A DNA stretch of 18,986 bases. Origin: Cyclostephanos tholiformis. Taxonomy: Eukaryota > Bacillariophyta > Thalassiosirophyceae > Thalassiosirales > Thalassiosiraceae. The DNA is taken from NCBI GenBank assembly GCA_036939975.1, contig JALLPB010000257.1, positions 1-18,986 on the forward strand, in the 5' to 3' direction. Position 1 is the stretch's first letter. Every line of letters starts with the position of its first letter. Below are positions 8,342 to 17,760 of this stretch, piece after piece. A model generated the notes under the pieces. It worked only from the letters and a program-made list of their open reading frames with translations. It ran no database searches and had not been told where the DNA came from. The position numbers and the translations under genes are program-made.

Positions 8342-11017
8342 ATGAGTCAGGCGATGGACGACATGCGGCGAAAAATGAACAGTATGCTGGCGTCTGCAGA
8401 GCAGTTAGAGGTTAAACTGAGGAAGACGGATCTATCACTACTTAATAAAATCGAAGGAAAAGAGAAGCTGCGGGAGAAACTCAATTCTCGATGCGAATTC
8501 TATAAAAAATTGCAAACTGACATTGGACGAGGGCAGGAACAAGCGTATTCGAAATTAGATGCAGCTGATAAAGCCGTGTTGGTTGTTCAACAGAAGGTAG
8601 AAGCTTTGGAAACGGAACTTCGCAAATCCAAAGCTGCCCTGGATGAAGTGATAGCACAGAACAAACTTAATGTCTTACCCGAGCTCGAGGAGCTTGGTCG
8701 CTTGCTGCAGAAAAATAAAGATGAAATTGCAATATCGTCTCGGGCATGTGCGGATGATGAGCAGCGGCTACAAGAGCTCATTCAGTTAGCCCTAACTATA
8801 GACACTGAGGACAAAGAATTAAAGCAGTTGGCCAAAGATAAGGAGGACGTTCTACAATCACTTCGAGCAAAGCCGGACAAGCACGCCGAAACATTGTCGA
8901 GAGCACGACAAGATGAAATATCAATTAAGCTCGAAATTGACTGTATCAATCAGCGCAAAATTTTTGCACAGGAACATGTTGCTAGGGAGACAGCACGCAT
9001 TTCTGAGCTTTACACCAAGAAGGATGAAGGGGTGTTTTTATTAAACTCTGAGCGACAGCGCCTCGAGGAGAAACGCCTAAATGTTTATAATCTGCACAAA
9101 AAACTCAATGAGCAACGGATTCTTGAGCACGATCTTGCCGCTGAGAGGTTGGAAACCGAGTTGAGAATCAAGAATGCGCATGATGATGTTAAGCACAACT
9201 CTTACTTCCTCACCGCGGAGAATAGACAACTCGGGTTGGCAAAAAGTGCGCTCGTGAATAAACAACAATCATTATCAATGCTTCTGTCATCTGTGCCGCT
9301 GGCGGAGGCTAAGCTCCACGAGCTGCAACAATGCATATCGATCATGGAGGCGGAGAAGCAGGCCGAAGAGCAGACGCTCTTTTCAATAAAAGCTAGGGTT
9401 GACTCGTGCATGATGAACCTTGTCAGCGAAGAATATATCGAGAAAGACATCCTTGATCGTTTGCATTCATCGTCTAAGGCTGTTACCGAGAGTGAAAGCG
9501 GAATAGAACGTGCTCGAATTGAAGAACTTAAGGCGAACACGTTGGTGTCCTTAACCAAGGAAAAAGGCGCAATAACGAGACGAAAAGTTGGGCATGCAAG
9601 CCAGTTGGAGAATGATCTTGATATGGAAGTCCACATTCGAGAGATACGAAAGATTGAACTCACAAAAAAAATCAACGAGGCGGAGAAAAAGGCAAATAAC
9701 TATACAACGCTTCTCGGAATGATGAGAGGCGAAAGGGACAAAACCTCAAGACTTGTCGATGAGACTCAAAAATCACTGAGTGAGATGAAGCACAGGTCTA
9801 CAATGCTGCAGGCCGAGCTTCGTCTCCGCATGGCAGAGAGGGCACAAAAAATGAAGCTTCTTGAAGAGGACATTGGTGCAAGAGTAGCATCACAGCAAAT
9901 GAGAGCAACAAAGCGAACTGAAAAAAATGAGGCATGGTCAAGCTATAGGCAGGCTCTAGAAGATGTCGAGAGACAAAATGCACAAATTGACAAATTGAAC
10001 GCAGCATTGATTCACTCGAAAAAAGAATTAGAAAGGGCATTGCTACAAAACGAGCAGCTGAACGTTGCAAAGGAGGCCATGTCTGGTCAGCTGCAACTGC
10101 GAAAGAAACAACTCGAAGAAATGCAAATTATAGCAAATAAACATACAGAAACTTTGAAGAAAGGAGAGCTTGGAATTCAGCAAAAAGAGAGAGATCAAGC
10201 AGCTTTGGAACTTAAAGTCGCAAACATCCAGCGCTCTATAGATCTGTTGAAGAAGGACCTCCAAAATCCTGCAGACATTGAAGCAAAGATAGAGAGTGTC
10301 AAAAGAAAATTGGAGGTTCAAATGCTTGAAAGTGAACAGCTGACCAGAGAGCTGGAAAGTCCTAACCATGATAGGTTACGTGTTCTGGATAAAGGCATTG
10401 ATCAATCCGAAGAGGAGCTTGCTGCCAAACTTGCAACATTAGAACGTCTCGTACAGCACAAGAAGGAGGTGTTGCTTGCCGGAGAAATCTCTTTAAATGA
10501 CACAGCCTTTCAAATTCAGCAGCTAGAGGAATCATTGCAATCCTACAAAATTGCCACCCAGGCCGTCTTAAATGGCATAAATGAATACCAGGGACGTATT
10601 CAAGAAAAGAAACGTCTCCGTACAGCCCAAATAAGCGAAATTCTCATGTACGACGAACTAATTGCGACACGGCAGTCAACGGTCTCTGATCTTGAAAAAA
10701 ATATTTTACTCCGTGAAGAGTTTTTGTTGGCATCTGCAGGCGAAAGTGAAAACGTCGACGCGTCGGCGACGATACTACGAACTGCAGAGAAACAATTAAA
10801 AGATTCTTCCTCACCACCACAGACCAAGCATCAAGCGTGTGCGCGCCCTACCGGGTATCTACCAGGTGATTACGATGAATACACTATCAATGTTCCCCGT
10901 CCATATGGTGGTCATGCGCCCTTCAAGGCGGGAACAGTAAAAAGCGCTACCTTTGGGCAAACAAATGTCGGAAGAAAGCTAGACAAAAATCAGCAACTGG
11001 AGGAAGGGCAAGCTTAG
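8342..11017 (+). CDS. CCDC146: CCDC146/MBO2-like flagellar coiled-coil protein
   Basis: One intronless frame of 891 residues. Nearly all of it (about 10-810) is charged, Leu/Glu/Lys-rich coiled coil with no membrane segment. The assignment rests on blocks I recall from CCDC146 (human, about 955 residues) and Chlamydomonas MBO2: ERDKTSRLVDETQKSLSEMK (about 464-483), QIDKLNAALIHSKKELE (about 545), a block containing SPNHDRLRVL (about 675), NEYQGRIQEKKRLRTAQISE (about 748), and the terminal RPTGYLP...PRPYGGHAPFK (835-862), which matches the family's C-terminal R-P-x-x-Y-x-P...PYG-x-x-APFK signature. In Chlamydomonas MBO2 is a structural protein of ciliary doublet microtubules needed for the asymmetric beat; mammalian CCDC146 is needed for the sperm flagellum and found at centrioles. 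In a centric diatom its role would be in the sperm flagellum (inference). Confidence 0.75.
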   Translation: MSQAMDDMRRKMNSMLASAEQLEVKLRKTDLSLLNKIEGKEKLREKLNSRCEFYKKLQTDIGRGQEQAYSKLDAADKAVLVVQQKVEALETELRKSKAALDEVIAQNKLNVLPELEELGRLLQKNKDEIAISSRACADDEQRLQELIQLALTIDTEDKELKQLAKDKEDVLQSLRAKPDKHAETLSRARQDEISIKLEIDCINQRKIFAQEHVARETARISELYTKKDEGVFLLNSERQRLEEKRLNVYNLHKKLNEQRILEHDLAAERLETELRIKNAHDDVKHNSYFLTAENRQLGLAKSALVNKQQSLSMLLSSVPLAEAKLHELQQCISIMEAEKQAEEQTLFSIKARVDSCMMNLVSEEYIEKDILDRLHSSSKAVTESESGIERARIEELKANTLVSLTKEKGAITRRKVGHASQLENDLDMEVHIREIRKIELTKKINEAEKKANNYTTLLGMMRGERDKTSRLVDETQKSLSEMKHRSTMLQAELRLRMAERAQKMKLLEEDIGARVASQQMRATKRTEKNEAWSSYRQALEDVERQNAQIDKLNAALIHSKKELERALLQNEQLNVAKEAMSGQLQLRKKQLEEMQIIANKHTETLKKGELGIQQKERDQAALELKVANIQRSIDLLKKDLQNPADIEAKIESVKRKLEVQMLESEQLTRELESPNHDRLRVLDKGIDQSEEELAAKLATLERLVQHKKEVLLAGEISLNDTAFQIQQLEESLQSYKIATQAVLNGINEYQGRIQEKKRLRTAQISEILMYDELIATRQSTVSDLEKNILLREEFLLASAGESENVDASATILRTAEKQLKDSSSPPQTKHQACARPTGYLPGDYDEYTINVPRPYGGHAPFKAGTVKSATFGQTNVGRKLDKNQQLEEGQA

Positions 11018-11344
11018 GTCGGAAGGAACCAAAACATCATTAACTTTTAGGGTTGGGGTTAGGGTTAGGAACCGAAACATCATTAACTTTTCATGAAGGT
11101 TTCAGGGGTGTCATTCCTATTCATTTAGTATGTAGATGCTGTGGCAAAGAGGATCTTTCTGGAGTCTTTCCTCGCCTGTTTCGAGAAGCCAGCACATTAG
11201 AAATCTCCCCATTTAATCGCCAAAAAGGTCTAGTCTCTCCTACTTCCTCTATATTTTCACCGCTCTGACTTTATGATGAGGTAGACCCCAGTGCATATAT
11301 TCCTTTGAATCTACACGGCATCTTGCGGGTCAGACACCGGCGAA
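11018..11344. other. Tail-to-tail intergenic gap
   Basis: These 327 bp separate the stop codons of the CCDC146-like gene (plus) and MLH1 (minus), so they hold both 3' untranslated regions. The left part contains the TTAGGG-bearing repeat listed separately. 11100-11340 is unremarkable mixed sequence; a 71-codon open frame starting near 11053 runs through the telomere-like repeat and is not credible as a gene. Confidence 0.55.
11025..11091 (+). repeat. Duplicated 24-bp repeat flanking TTAGGG telomere-like units
   Basis: A 24-bp sequence beginning GGAACC(A/G)AAACATCATT occurs at 11025-11048 and again at 11068-11091 with a single mismatch. Between them, 11049-11067 reads AGGGTTGGGGTTAGGGTTA; with the adjoining T residues this gives one variant TTGGGG and two TTAGGG-type units. 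The whole is a 43-bp period, 1.6 copies long, starting 8 bp after the CCDC146-like stop codon. TTAGGG is the telomere repeat in many eukaryotes including, as far as I know, diatoms. Confidence 0.85.
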
Positions 11345-14300
11345 TTAACACCTTTCGAAAACTTTATAAAGACTATTTAGATTGGCAAGCTTGATAACGG
11401 TGCCACAGTCGGCAAAATGCCTTGGCGGCAGGAGGAGGTAACTAATCGCGGGGAAAAGGGTATGCCTGACGTAGCTCTTCGCCTCGTCGTCGATAAATTC
11501 ATAGTTACCAGAACTTCTTATGCCATCGTTGCTTTTTGAGGCAGCATCACTCGGTTCGTTGGAAAGTGTTGATGGAAGTTCTGAGTAGAATGATGCAAGC
11601 TCAGTACAAACACCCTTGAAGCAAGCCTGCTCTTCTGTCCAATTTACTTCCGTTGCAAGGCGAAGCAAAAAAAGAGGTAGGCCATGCGGTTGCGGCGAAT
11701 GCCCCTCGAGGAGAATCGGCAATGCCGTGACGCGAAGAGACTCGACCTGCTTTTTCTGCCTGCTATTGTACACCTTAATCATCTCAAGCTTTATCCCGAA
11801 GTACTCCTCAAGCATAGGGGACCTTTCCGCAAGACATGTCGACGCCTGCCTTGCCAAGTCGGCATTGGTCTTGCTCACTTTCACCGTGCAAATATCATCA
11901 GGCGTCTCACCATTGGAAGCGAGAGAGGAATTAAGGTCCTCCTCAAACTGGAGCATTTGGCCAACGACCGCAAGTACATCCACGCCTCCACCACCCAGCC
12001 TTGCCATGGGCGGCCTGTTAAATTTCAGTAATGCAATTTGATAAAACATTTCACGAGCTAGTTCTCGATGGTTTATCATGATTAGATCGATACCGCATTG
12101 TACGAGGCTACGACAACGACTTATTGCGCCGACATAGGTCGATCCACGGAGCATTTCATTCAAACCTCGATGATTCAAGTTGACGAAATCATCACGTAAA
12201 TTGCCGATCGACTCGTAATTGCATTGGGTTGGGGTTATCTTCCTCGGGCGAACGATTGTATTATCGTTAATTGGATTCATTACCTCGAAGTTGTTGGTAA
12301 CTGGAGGTAAAGATTCCGATCGTTCGATTTGGCATCGGCAAATGGCAAATGCGAAAGCGCCCGGCAAGCTCATATCCACCTGCTGCCCCGATGTATAACT
12401 GGCATATGATGGACATCCCGGTTTGTGCTTGATTGTAGTAGTCATGACCTGATTCGTTTGACTCGGTATATCTCCAGGAGAACTCACATTTCGACCACCG
12501 TCGCTGTCTTTTGTTTCTCTTTGAACCAAAAAGGGTTCCAGTGCTCCAACAGGGAATGCTCGACTGGTACGAACAAGACGGGAAGGATCATACAGGCGTC
12601 TGGTTGCAGACTTGTTCGGTTCAGTCACCGCCTTGAGCTTTTTTTGAGTTTTTTTGTCAGAAGTCTCTTGTTCGTGGCTTGATCCTGATTGCTCAACAAT
12701 TTCGGCAGCGAAGTCAACATTTTCGATAGAGGAACCAGTACGATAGCCACCAGCTTCCGCCGCTACGCACGAAACCTCACAATCATCCTTCTCTTCCATT
12801 GATGGAGCCATTGCCGCAGCCATCCGCTTACGAGCCAACCGACTCCTTCCGTCTTTTTTCTCCTCGTCCTCCTCTTCCCTCGACAACAACCTCCCCGCAT
12901 TGGCTACGGTGAACGTCCTGCTCGTCGTGGCGCTCCCAATCGCGTCCCGTACCGCCCTGGACAACGCGTCGCACAATCGATCCTCGTGCAGAAATGCCAC
13001 CTCTCTTTTGGTGGGATGCACATTTACGTCGACATGCGGCCCTGGCAATTCTAATGACAAGTATACGAACGGCTTGCCGCCCTTGGGCAAGGTGTCAGCG
13101 TAGACTGATTCGACCGCGCGACGAATGGACGAGCTTTCGACCAATCTATCGTTGATGAACAAGAGGAAGGCAGAGGATGATTTGGGCGCGGAATAGGATC
13201 CGTTGGTTATCGCGCCCTTCGCACTGTATGCGAAGGCGAATTTGGATATTTGCGCATCCGACTTTCGATGCCGATTGGCACTACCAGCTAAATCATTCGA
13301 CTCGTGGGTGGGCGGCTTGTCGGTCGCTCCCATCATCATCATCTCTTCCAGGAGAGTATTCGCCAAGCTCGAACCGTCACTTGACGGTCTGATTCCCTCA
13401 TCAGCTACATTCGATTCATCCACCCCATCCTTTGCGATCATCACTGAGGACTCCCTTCCCTTGTTATCCCGTCGCGCCATTGCCGCCAATGCCTCCGTGC
13501 CAACGGACTCCACGTCCCCCTCGTCGGCCGCGAACGACAAAAGCTCTCGCGTCACGGCGGTTCCAAAGACGTGTCCGATGACATCCCTCGTTGCCGCGAA
13601 TCGTTCCTCGTCCGTGATATCGTATCGCCGAGGTGGCCCCATTAGCGAGTCGGTCGATGACGAGTGCAACTTTGCCCGTTTCCTCCTCTCCTGTATCGAC
13701 CTGACGCTCGCGAGGCTCTGCGTGTTCAGATCGGTTCGATTATTATTGCCGCCGCCCAACCCACCCCTCTTGCCTCCCCCTCCACCCCCCCCACCCCTGC
13801 ATAGGAAGCCCACCCNCCTTTTGCTTCCCCCTCCCCCCCCCCCACCCCTGCATAGGAAGCCCACCCCCCGTCCGGCCTCGTGTACTGCGTACCGCTGCGC
13901 GACGGCAAGTATACGGTCGTATTCCTCCCTCTCCGCCCTCGCGCCGCCGGATTCCAACGCCCGTCGTCTCGACGGGACGTTGTGGAATAAATCACGAACC
14001 GAGACTGCCGTCCCCTCCCGTCCCGCGGACGGCACCGGGTTAGAGTCCGGGTGGGTACGACGATCGGGTCCACCGTCCTTAAACTGCATCTTGTACGCAC
14101 AATCGCGTATTGGCATCGCGCTTCCGTCTCTTCCTCTTCCACCTTCTCCTCCGTCGTCGTCGTCGTCGTCGTATTCGTCGTCATTGGCATCCTCGCCGAC
14201 AGTGCGCATCAACGAACGCGTCCGGCTCGTGATGGTAACCCTCGCTACCATCGACGCGCTCGCCAACGCCTCGCCACGGAAGCCGAAGGTCCGTATCGAC

Positions 14301-14777
14301 CTGAGGTCGTCCACGTGCGTAAGCTTCGACGTGGCGAATCTGGTGCATGCCAGGGGGATGTCGCGTGGTGGTATGCCGACGCCGTCGTCGGACACGGTTA
14401 TGGAATCGAGTCCGCCACGTTGGACCTGGATGTCTATTTGGGTCCTATAATATCATCTCGGTATTGTTTCATGATGACGACGATAAGAGACGATGACGGA
14501 CGCGACGACGGACGTCGTTTGAGGGGGCGTTGTGGGGGGGGGGGGCGGGGGGGGATCTCTCCTCACAGTGTGGATGAAAAGGTGTACTATAAGTAAGAGG
14601 TATGCGAAAAACTCACCCGTCGGCGTCGAGGCTATTCTCTATCAGCTCCTTAACTACGCTCACCGGACGATGTACCACCTCGCCGGCGGCGATGCGATCG
14701 ACCACCTCCTTGGGAAGGGGTCGGATCTTCCTCGTACGACGTCGGACGGATGGCGGTTGTTTTTGTTGCGTCGCCAT
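11345..14777 (-). CDS. MLH1: DNA mismatch repair protein MLH1
   Basis: Exons 14777-14617 and 14444-11345 encode 1086 residues (human MLH1 has 756; the excess is low-complexity insertions). MLH1 pairs with PMS-type partners to form MutL heterodimers that act after MutS in nuclear mismatch repair, and in meiosis promotes crossovers. The GHKL ATPase is complete: DRIAAGEVV with [12 protein letters not shown] (catalytic Glu47, Asn at 48), SDDGVGI (72-78), FATSKL (90-95) and TFGFRGEAL (106-114). The second N-terminal subdomain has [12 protein letters not shown] (about 480) and [17 protein letters not shown]. The MLH1-specific C-terminal domain (about 795-1086) includes [14 protein letters not shown] and ends FERC, the conserved MLH1 terminus that contributes to the partner's endonuclease site. 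Insertions: an Asp-rich loop near 130-150 and a duplicated Gly-rich loop with one unresolved residue. It lies head-to-head with EXO70. Confidence 0.95.
13771..13866 (-). repeat. 51-bp tandem duplication with one N inside MLH1
   Basis: A segment beginning TGC(C/T)TCCCCCTCC and ending GCATAGGAAGCCCACC occurs twice with a period of 51 bp (starts at 13771 and 13822), so the frame is kept. An undetermined base (N, 13816) sits near the join. It encodes two copies of VGFLCR plus a Gly run and KR, in a loop between ATPase subdomains that is not conserved in MLH1. The N and C-run suggest either a true microsatellite-driven duplication or an assembly artefact at a contig join. Confidence 0.8.
14149..14180. 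repeat. GTC trinucleotide repeat (poly-Asp in MLH1)
   Basis: A near-perfect CGT/GTC trinucleotide tract encodes an Asp run on the MLH1 strand, within the insertion where other MLH1 proteins have a short loop (before [10 protein letters not shown]). The run is in frame and probably tolerated as a surface loop. Confidence 0.7.
14445..14616 (-). other. MLH1 intron 1 (172 nt)
   Basis: On the minus strand the intron starts GTGAGTTTTT after GACGCCGACGG and ends ATTATAG before GACCCAAATAG. It interrupts the codon for Gly54 (phase 2); joining gives [15 protein letters not shown], which matches the MLH1 consensus between motif I and the DxGxG motif. The intron carries G12 and G8 tracts on the plus strand (14534-14554). 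Confidence 0.92.
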
Positions 14778-15020
14778 GGCCCCGCTGAAATGGGTACTAC
14801 CTAGGTAGATAAATATGATGTTCCACAATGACAAATAATTAAAATGGCGCGAACGGACTCCCTTAGTACTATCAGAGAGAGGTGCCAGAGAGACACAACA
14901 TCATAATATGCTGCTGTTTTAATATCGTTTACGGAGTCTTCATACGCCTGGGACAGGCAAATAATAATATTAGGGGTCGCCGTCGGAACCACGTCCCGAA
15001 CGGCCATAGTCTCGTCCATC
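14778..15020. promoter_or_regulatory. Divergent promoter shared by MLH1 and EXO70
   Basis: The two start codons, MLH1 at 14777 on minus and EXO70 at 15021 on plus, face away from each other across 243 bp, so both core promoters and 5' leaders must fit here. No clear TATA box is visible. 14846-14853 reads GGCGCGAA, which on the other strand is TTCGCGCC, a fair match to the E2F-type site used by S-phase genes in animals and plants. It lies 69 bp from the MLH1 ATG and 167 bp from the EXO70 ATG. Whether the organism uses it is unknown. Confidence 0.6.
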
Positions 15021-17760
15021 ATGACCACCACCATGTCGTTCGCCCCCCCGACCATGCCACCCCCGTCGTCGTTATCGTCCGGCGCATCCGCGCTGTCCTC
15101 GGCGCTGTCCACCATGAATTCCACGACACGCCTCGCCCGTCGCGCGTGCGACGGACTGTCCCGCCGTTCGCGACACCTCGATTCGCTGACCAGTCCCGCA
15201 TCGGAAACGTCGGCCCTGCTCGCTCGGACGTCGGGGAATTTGGCCCTAGCGAACGCGGTCCTGCGCGACGCGAGGGAGAAGTTCGATACCGTGGAGGACT
15301 GCCGACCGGCCATCGAGCGAATGTACCGGGGGGCGCGGGAGGCCTGCGGGGAGGTGGCGGCACACGCCGAGAGGCAGGGACGGGGCGGCGTCCTGCCCCC
15401 GAGCATGAGGAGGATGCTCGGGGGGAAGGGGGCCGGGATCGGCCCTCGCGTTGGCGGCGACGGCGGGGGAATAGTCGGAACGACGACGTACGCATCGACG
15501 ACGACGGCGACATCTCCCCTCACGGAGCAGGAACTTTACGCGGGCGCCGATTCCATGGAAATCGTGCGCGATGCCCACGCCTACTTCTCGAGGCACCTCG
15601 AGTGGCGTTCGGCGCGCGACGTTATGTCGGACCTAGAGGCAGTCCATCGCACGGGCGCGGACGCGATGGGACTGCTCGTCGTGGGGCACCTGACGGGGGC
15701 CGGCGCCGCGGTGAGGAGGAAGGTCGAGGGCGCGAGGTCCACCTCGGGGATCGTCAGGGCCGGGGGGGCGTCGGCGGGGGGGAGGACCGACACGACGACG
15801 ACGACGACTGCGACGAAAGCGTACGCGATGACGGCCGCGGAACGGGCGGAGGAATCCGCCGCGAGCGCTCGCGATAGGCTAACGGACGCGCTGTTGAATC
15901 GGGACCTGATGAAGAGCGTCGGCGAGTACGAGGAATATCTCCCCCTATCGACGAGGGTGGTACGCGAGCTACGCGCGATATTTGAATGCCTCGGGGGGAT
16001 GGCGTCCGATGGGAACGGATTGATTTTGGGGTCACGGGCGATGCCGCCGACATCCCAATCGCGCACGCCCGATCCCGAGCCGTCGTTGCCCCCGGGGGGG
16101 AGGGTGTTACGCACCGAGAAGGTGGGCAGCGGACATTACTCCAAGTTGACGACAATGCGCGAGTTAACGACGGGTTATCCCCACCTGGATTCGTACGGTG
16201 AGGCTCGTATGTCCGTAGCCTATGCTTCCGTCGATGGATATTGCAGGCAACTGCGAAACGCTCGTAAGGACGGCTCGCGGGCGCCGAACGGTCCTGACGG
16301 GGGGGGCGTAGGCGGCGGCGTCACCGCATTGGCATACCCGCAGAACGTCGACGCCGCCGCTCGCGATGCCGTCAGGTGCATCGAGCACACGATGGTCGTT
16401 ATTAGCGGGGAGAAGAGCGTGTATCGGTGCGTCGTCGCTCCAACGTCCGCCGTGCATAGCCCTCGGGGGTCGGGGGGTGGACACGATGACGACGGCGAGG
16501 AGGGGGGGGGGGGGGGGGGGGGGGGAAGGGGGGGATGGAAGTCGAAAGGCGTCGGACCTGAGATACCAGAGGGCGTTGGCCGTGAGCTACTCGTATGTGG
16601 TCAGCGCGGCGCTGGACAGATTGCTTGATCTGATAGAATATACCTTCCTTCGGGATGCCGGATGCGCGACTACTACGGGCACGCCGACGAACGAGGCGGG
16701 GGGTGCGGGAGTAGGAGGAGGCGTTGGTAACGACATGGACATACGCGCAGCGGCATCGGCGGCCGCCGCGGGACTGCGAATTGTTGACGGCGTTAGGATG
16801 CTCGGCCCGTCGCTGTCGAAGCTTTGCGAGTACGTCGTCTTTTCGCCAAATGTCGCCTCCCCTCCTGAATCGACCATCGCGTCGGCGCTGTGCATCAGCC
16901 TCCACCGGTCCACCGTGAAGAATTGCTCGAAAACGCTCGAGAATCTGGCGAGGTCGATACAGCTCGACCCGCTAGACGGGCCGACGCACAGGCCCGTCGA
17001 TGCCCGCGTCGCGACCGTCAGCTCGGACGTGGTTCACGCGATACGTATAATCTCGCCGTTCGTATCCGCTTACAAGTCCGTGAGCAAGCGACGCGCTCTT
17101 CCGTGGGATCCCAACATCGGCGATGGCTCGGGAGAGATGGACCTATTCGTGCGTTTCCTAATCAAGCAGCTCCTGATAAGCCTCGCCTCGAAGGCGATGA
17201 ATTACAAGAACGACGAGGGTTTCGACTCCCAGGCCAAGAGCCACCTTTTCATGATGAACAACACTTTCTATTTGCTGGAATTGCTGGCCCCGACTAACGA
17301 ATTTCAGGGATCCGACCCGGGAGGGGAGAATTACCGTATCAACGCCCCCTGGTTCAAGCAGAAGATGACGAAGACGTTCGAGTCCGAGAAGGCGAAGTAT
17401 CTAACTTACTGGGAGCGCCTCAATCGACACCTGACGGACGTGGACGACGGGGCATTGAATTACCAAATGAACAAGGATGTGCTCTCCCTTGAGTCCGGCC
17501 GACTCCTCAAGAGCCGGTTCAGCGGCTTCATCGAGGACTTCGAGCGAGTTTACGTCGTCCATCGCAACTTCACGGTGATCAACTCGAAATTGCGCGAGAC
17601 GCTACAGAATGATATCCGACGGGTATTCCTGTCACGGTACAATGTCTTCTTCGACAAGTATTCGTGCGTACAATTCTCTAAGAAGAATATGAACGATTAC
17701 TTGAAATACTCACCGCAGAAGCTGGATTCTTTGATCGGTCAATTATTCACCACGATATAA
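15021..17760 (+). CDS. EXO70: Exocyst complex subunit EXO70 (frame break near 16.5 kb)
   Basis: EXO70 binds membrane phosphoinositides and, with the other exocyst subunits, tethers secretory vesicles to the plasma membrane. The first part (ATG 15021, frame 3) holds the helical N-terminal region, including DAHAYFSRHLEWRSARDVMS and RVVRELRAIFECLGG; frame 1, to the stop at 17758-17760, holds the rest of the Exo70 domain: DLFVRFLIKQLLISLASKAM, HLFMMNNTFYLLELL, YLTYWERLNRHL, LKSRFSGFIEDFERVY, LRETLQNDIRRVFLSRYNVF and the terminal YLKYSPQKLDSLIGQLF, which is the family hallmark. The frame changes at or near a 24-G run (16502-16525). Removing one G would give about 912 residues; an unrecognised intron is the alternative. 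Family members are usually 600-700 residues; poly-Gly and Asp/Thr-rich inserts explain the extra length. Confidence 0.9.
16427..16562 (+). other. Possible EXO70 intron spanning the poly-G tract
   Basis: A donor GTGCGTCG follows TATCG at 16426; the hydrolase gene in this window uses the same GTGCGT donor. Acceptors GGAAG (ending 16541) or CCTGAG (ending 16562) would both restore the EXO70 frame, giving VYR-RKASDLRYQRAL or VYR-YQRAL, with introns of 115 or 136 nt. Neither acceptor has a pyrimidine tract, unlike the three confirmed introns here, so this is a weak alternative to a homopolymer length error. Confidence 0.3.
16502..16534 (+). repeat. G24-AA-G7 homopolymer tract in EXO70
   Basis: Twenty-four consecutive G residues (16502-16525), two A, then seven more G (16528-16534). 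In frame 3 this reads as poly-Gly followed by an unrelated tail and a stop at 16628; in frame 1 it reads poly-Gly then EGGDGSRKASDLRYQ and the conserved EXO70 C-terminus. It could form stacked G-quadruplexes and is a site of likely length miscalling. Confidence 0.9.

Noticed and set aside
11049..11067. True chromosome end or fusion point
   Set aside because: Only about three TTAGGG-type units are present and genes continue on both sides, so this is an interstitial short tract at most.
14149..14180. CGTCGT tract as a CRISPR or regulatory array
   Set aside because: It is a simple trinucleotide repeat coding for Asp in MLH1.
13203..14450. 415-codon open frame on the plus strand opposite MLH1
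   Set aside because: It is a shadow of the GC-rich MLH1 exon: poly-Pro and Ser-rich, no domain, and the opposite strand holds all MLH1 motifs with correct splicing.
14801..15523. 240-codon minus-strand frame across the MLH1-EXO70 promoter and EXO70 start
   Set aside because: Composition is low-complexity and it lies opposite the conserved EXO70 N-terminal region; the start of EXO70 and its helices are better supported.
14882..15877. 331-codon plus-strand frame overlapping EXO70 in another frame
   Set aside because: Arg/Gly-rich out-of-frame reading of high-GC coding DNA; no recognisable domain, and EXO70 in frame 3 is clear.
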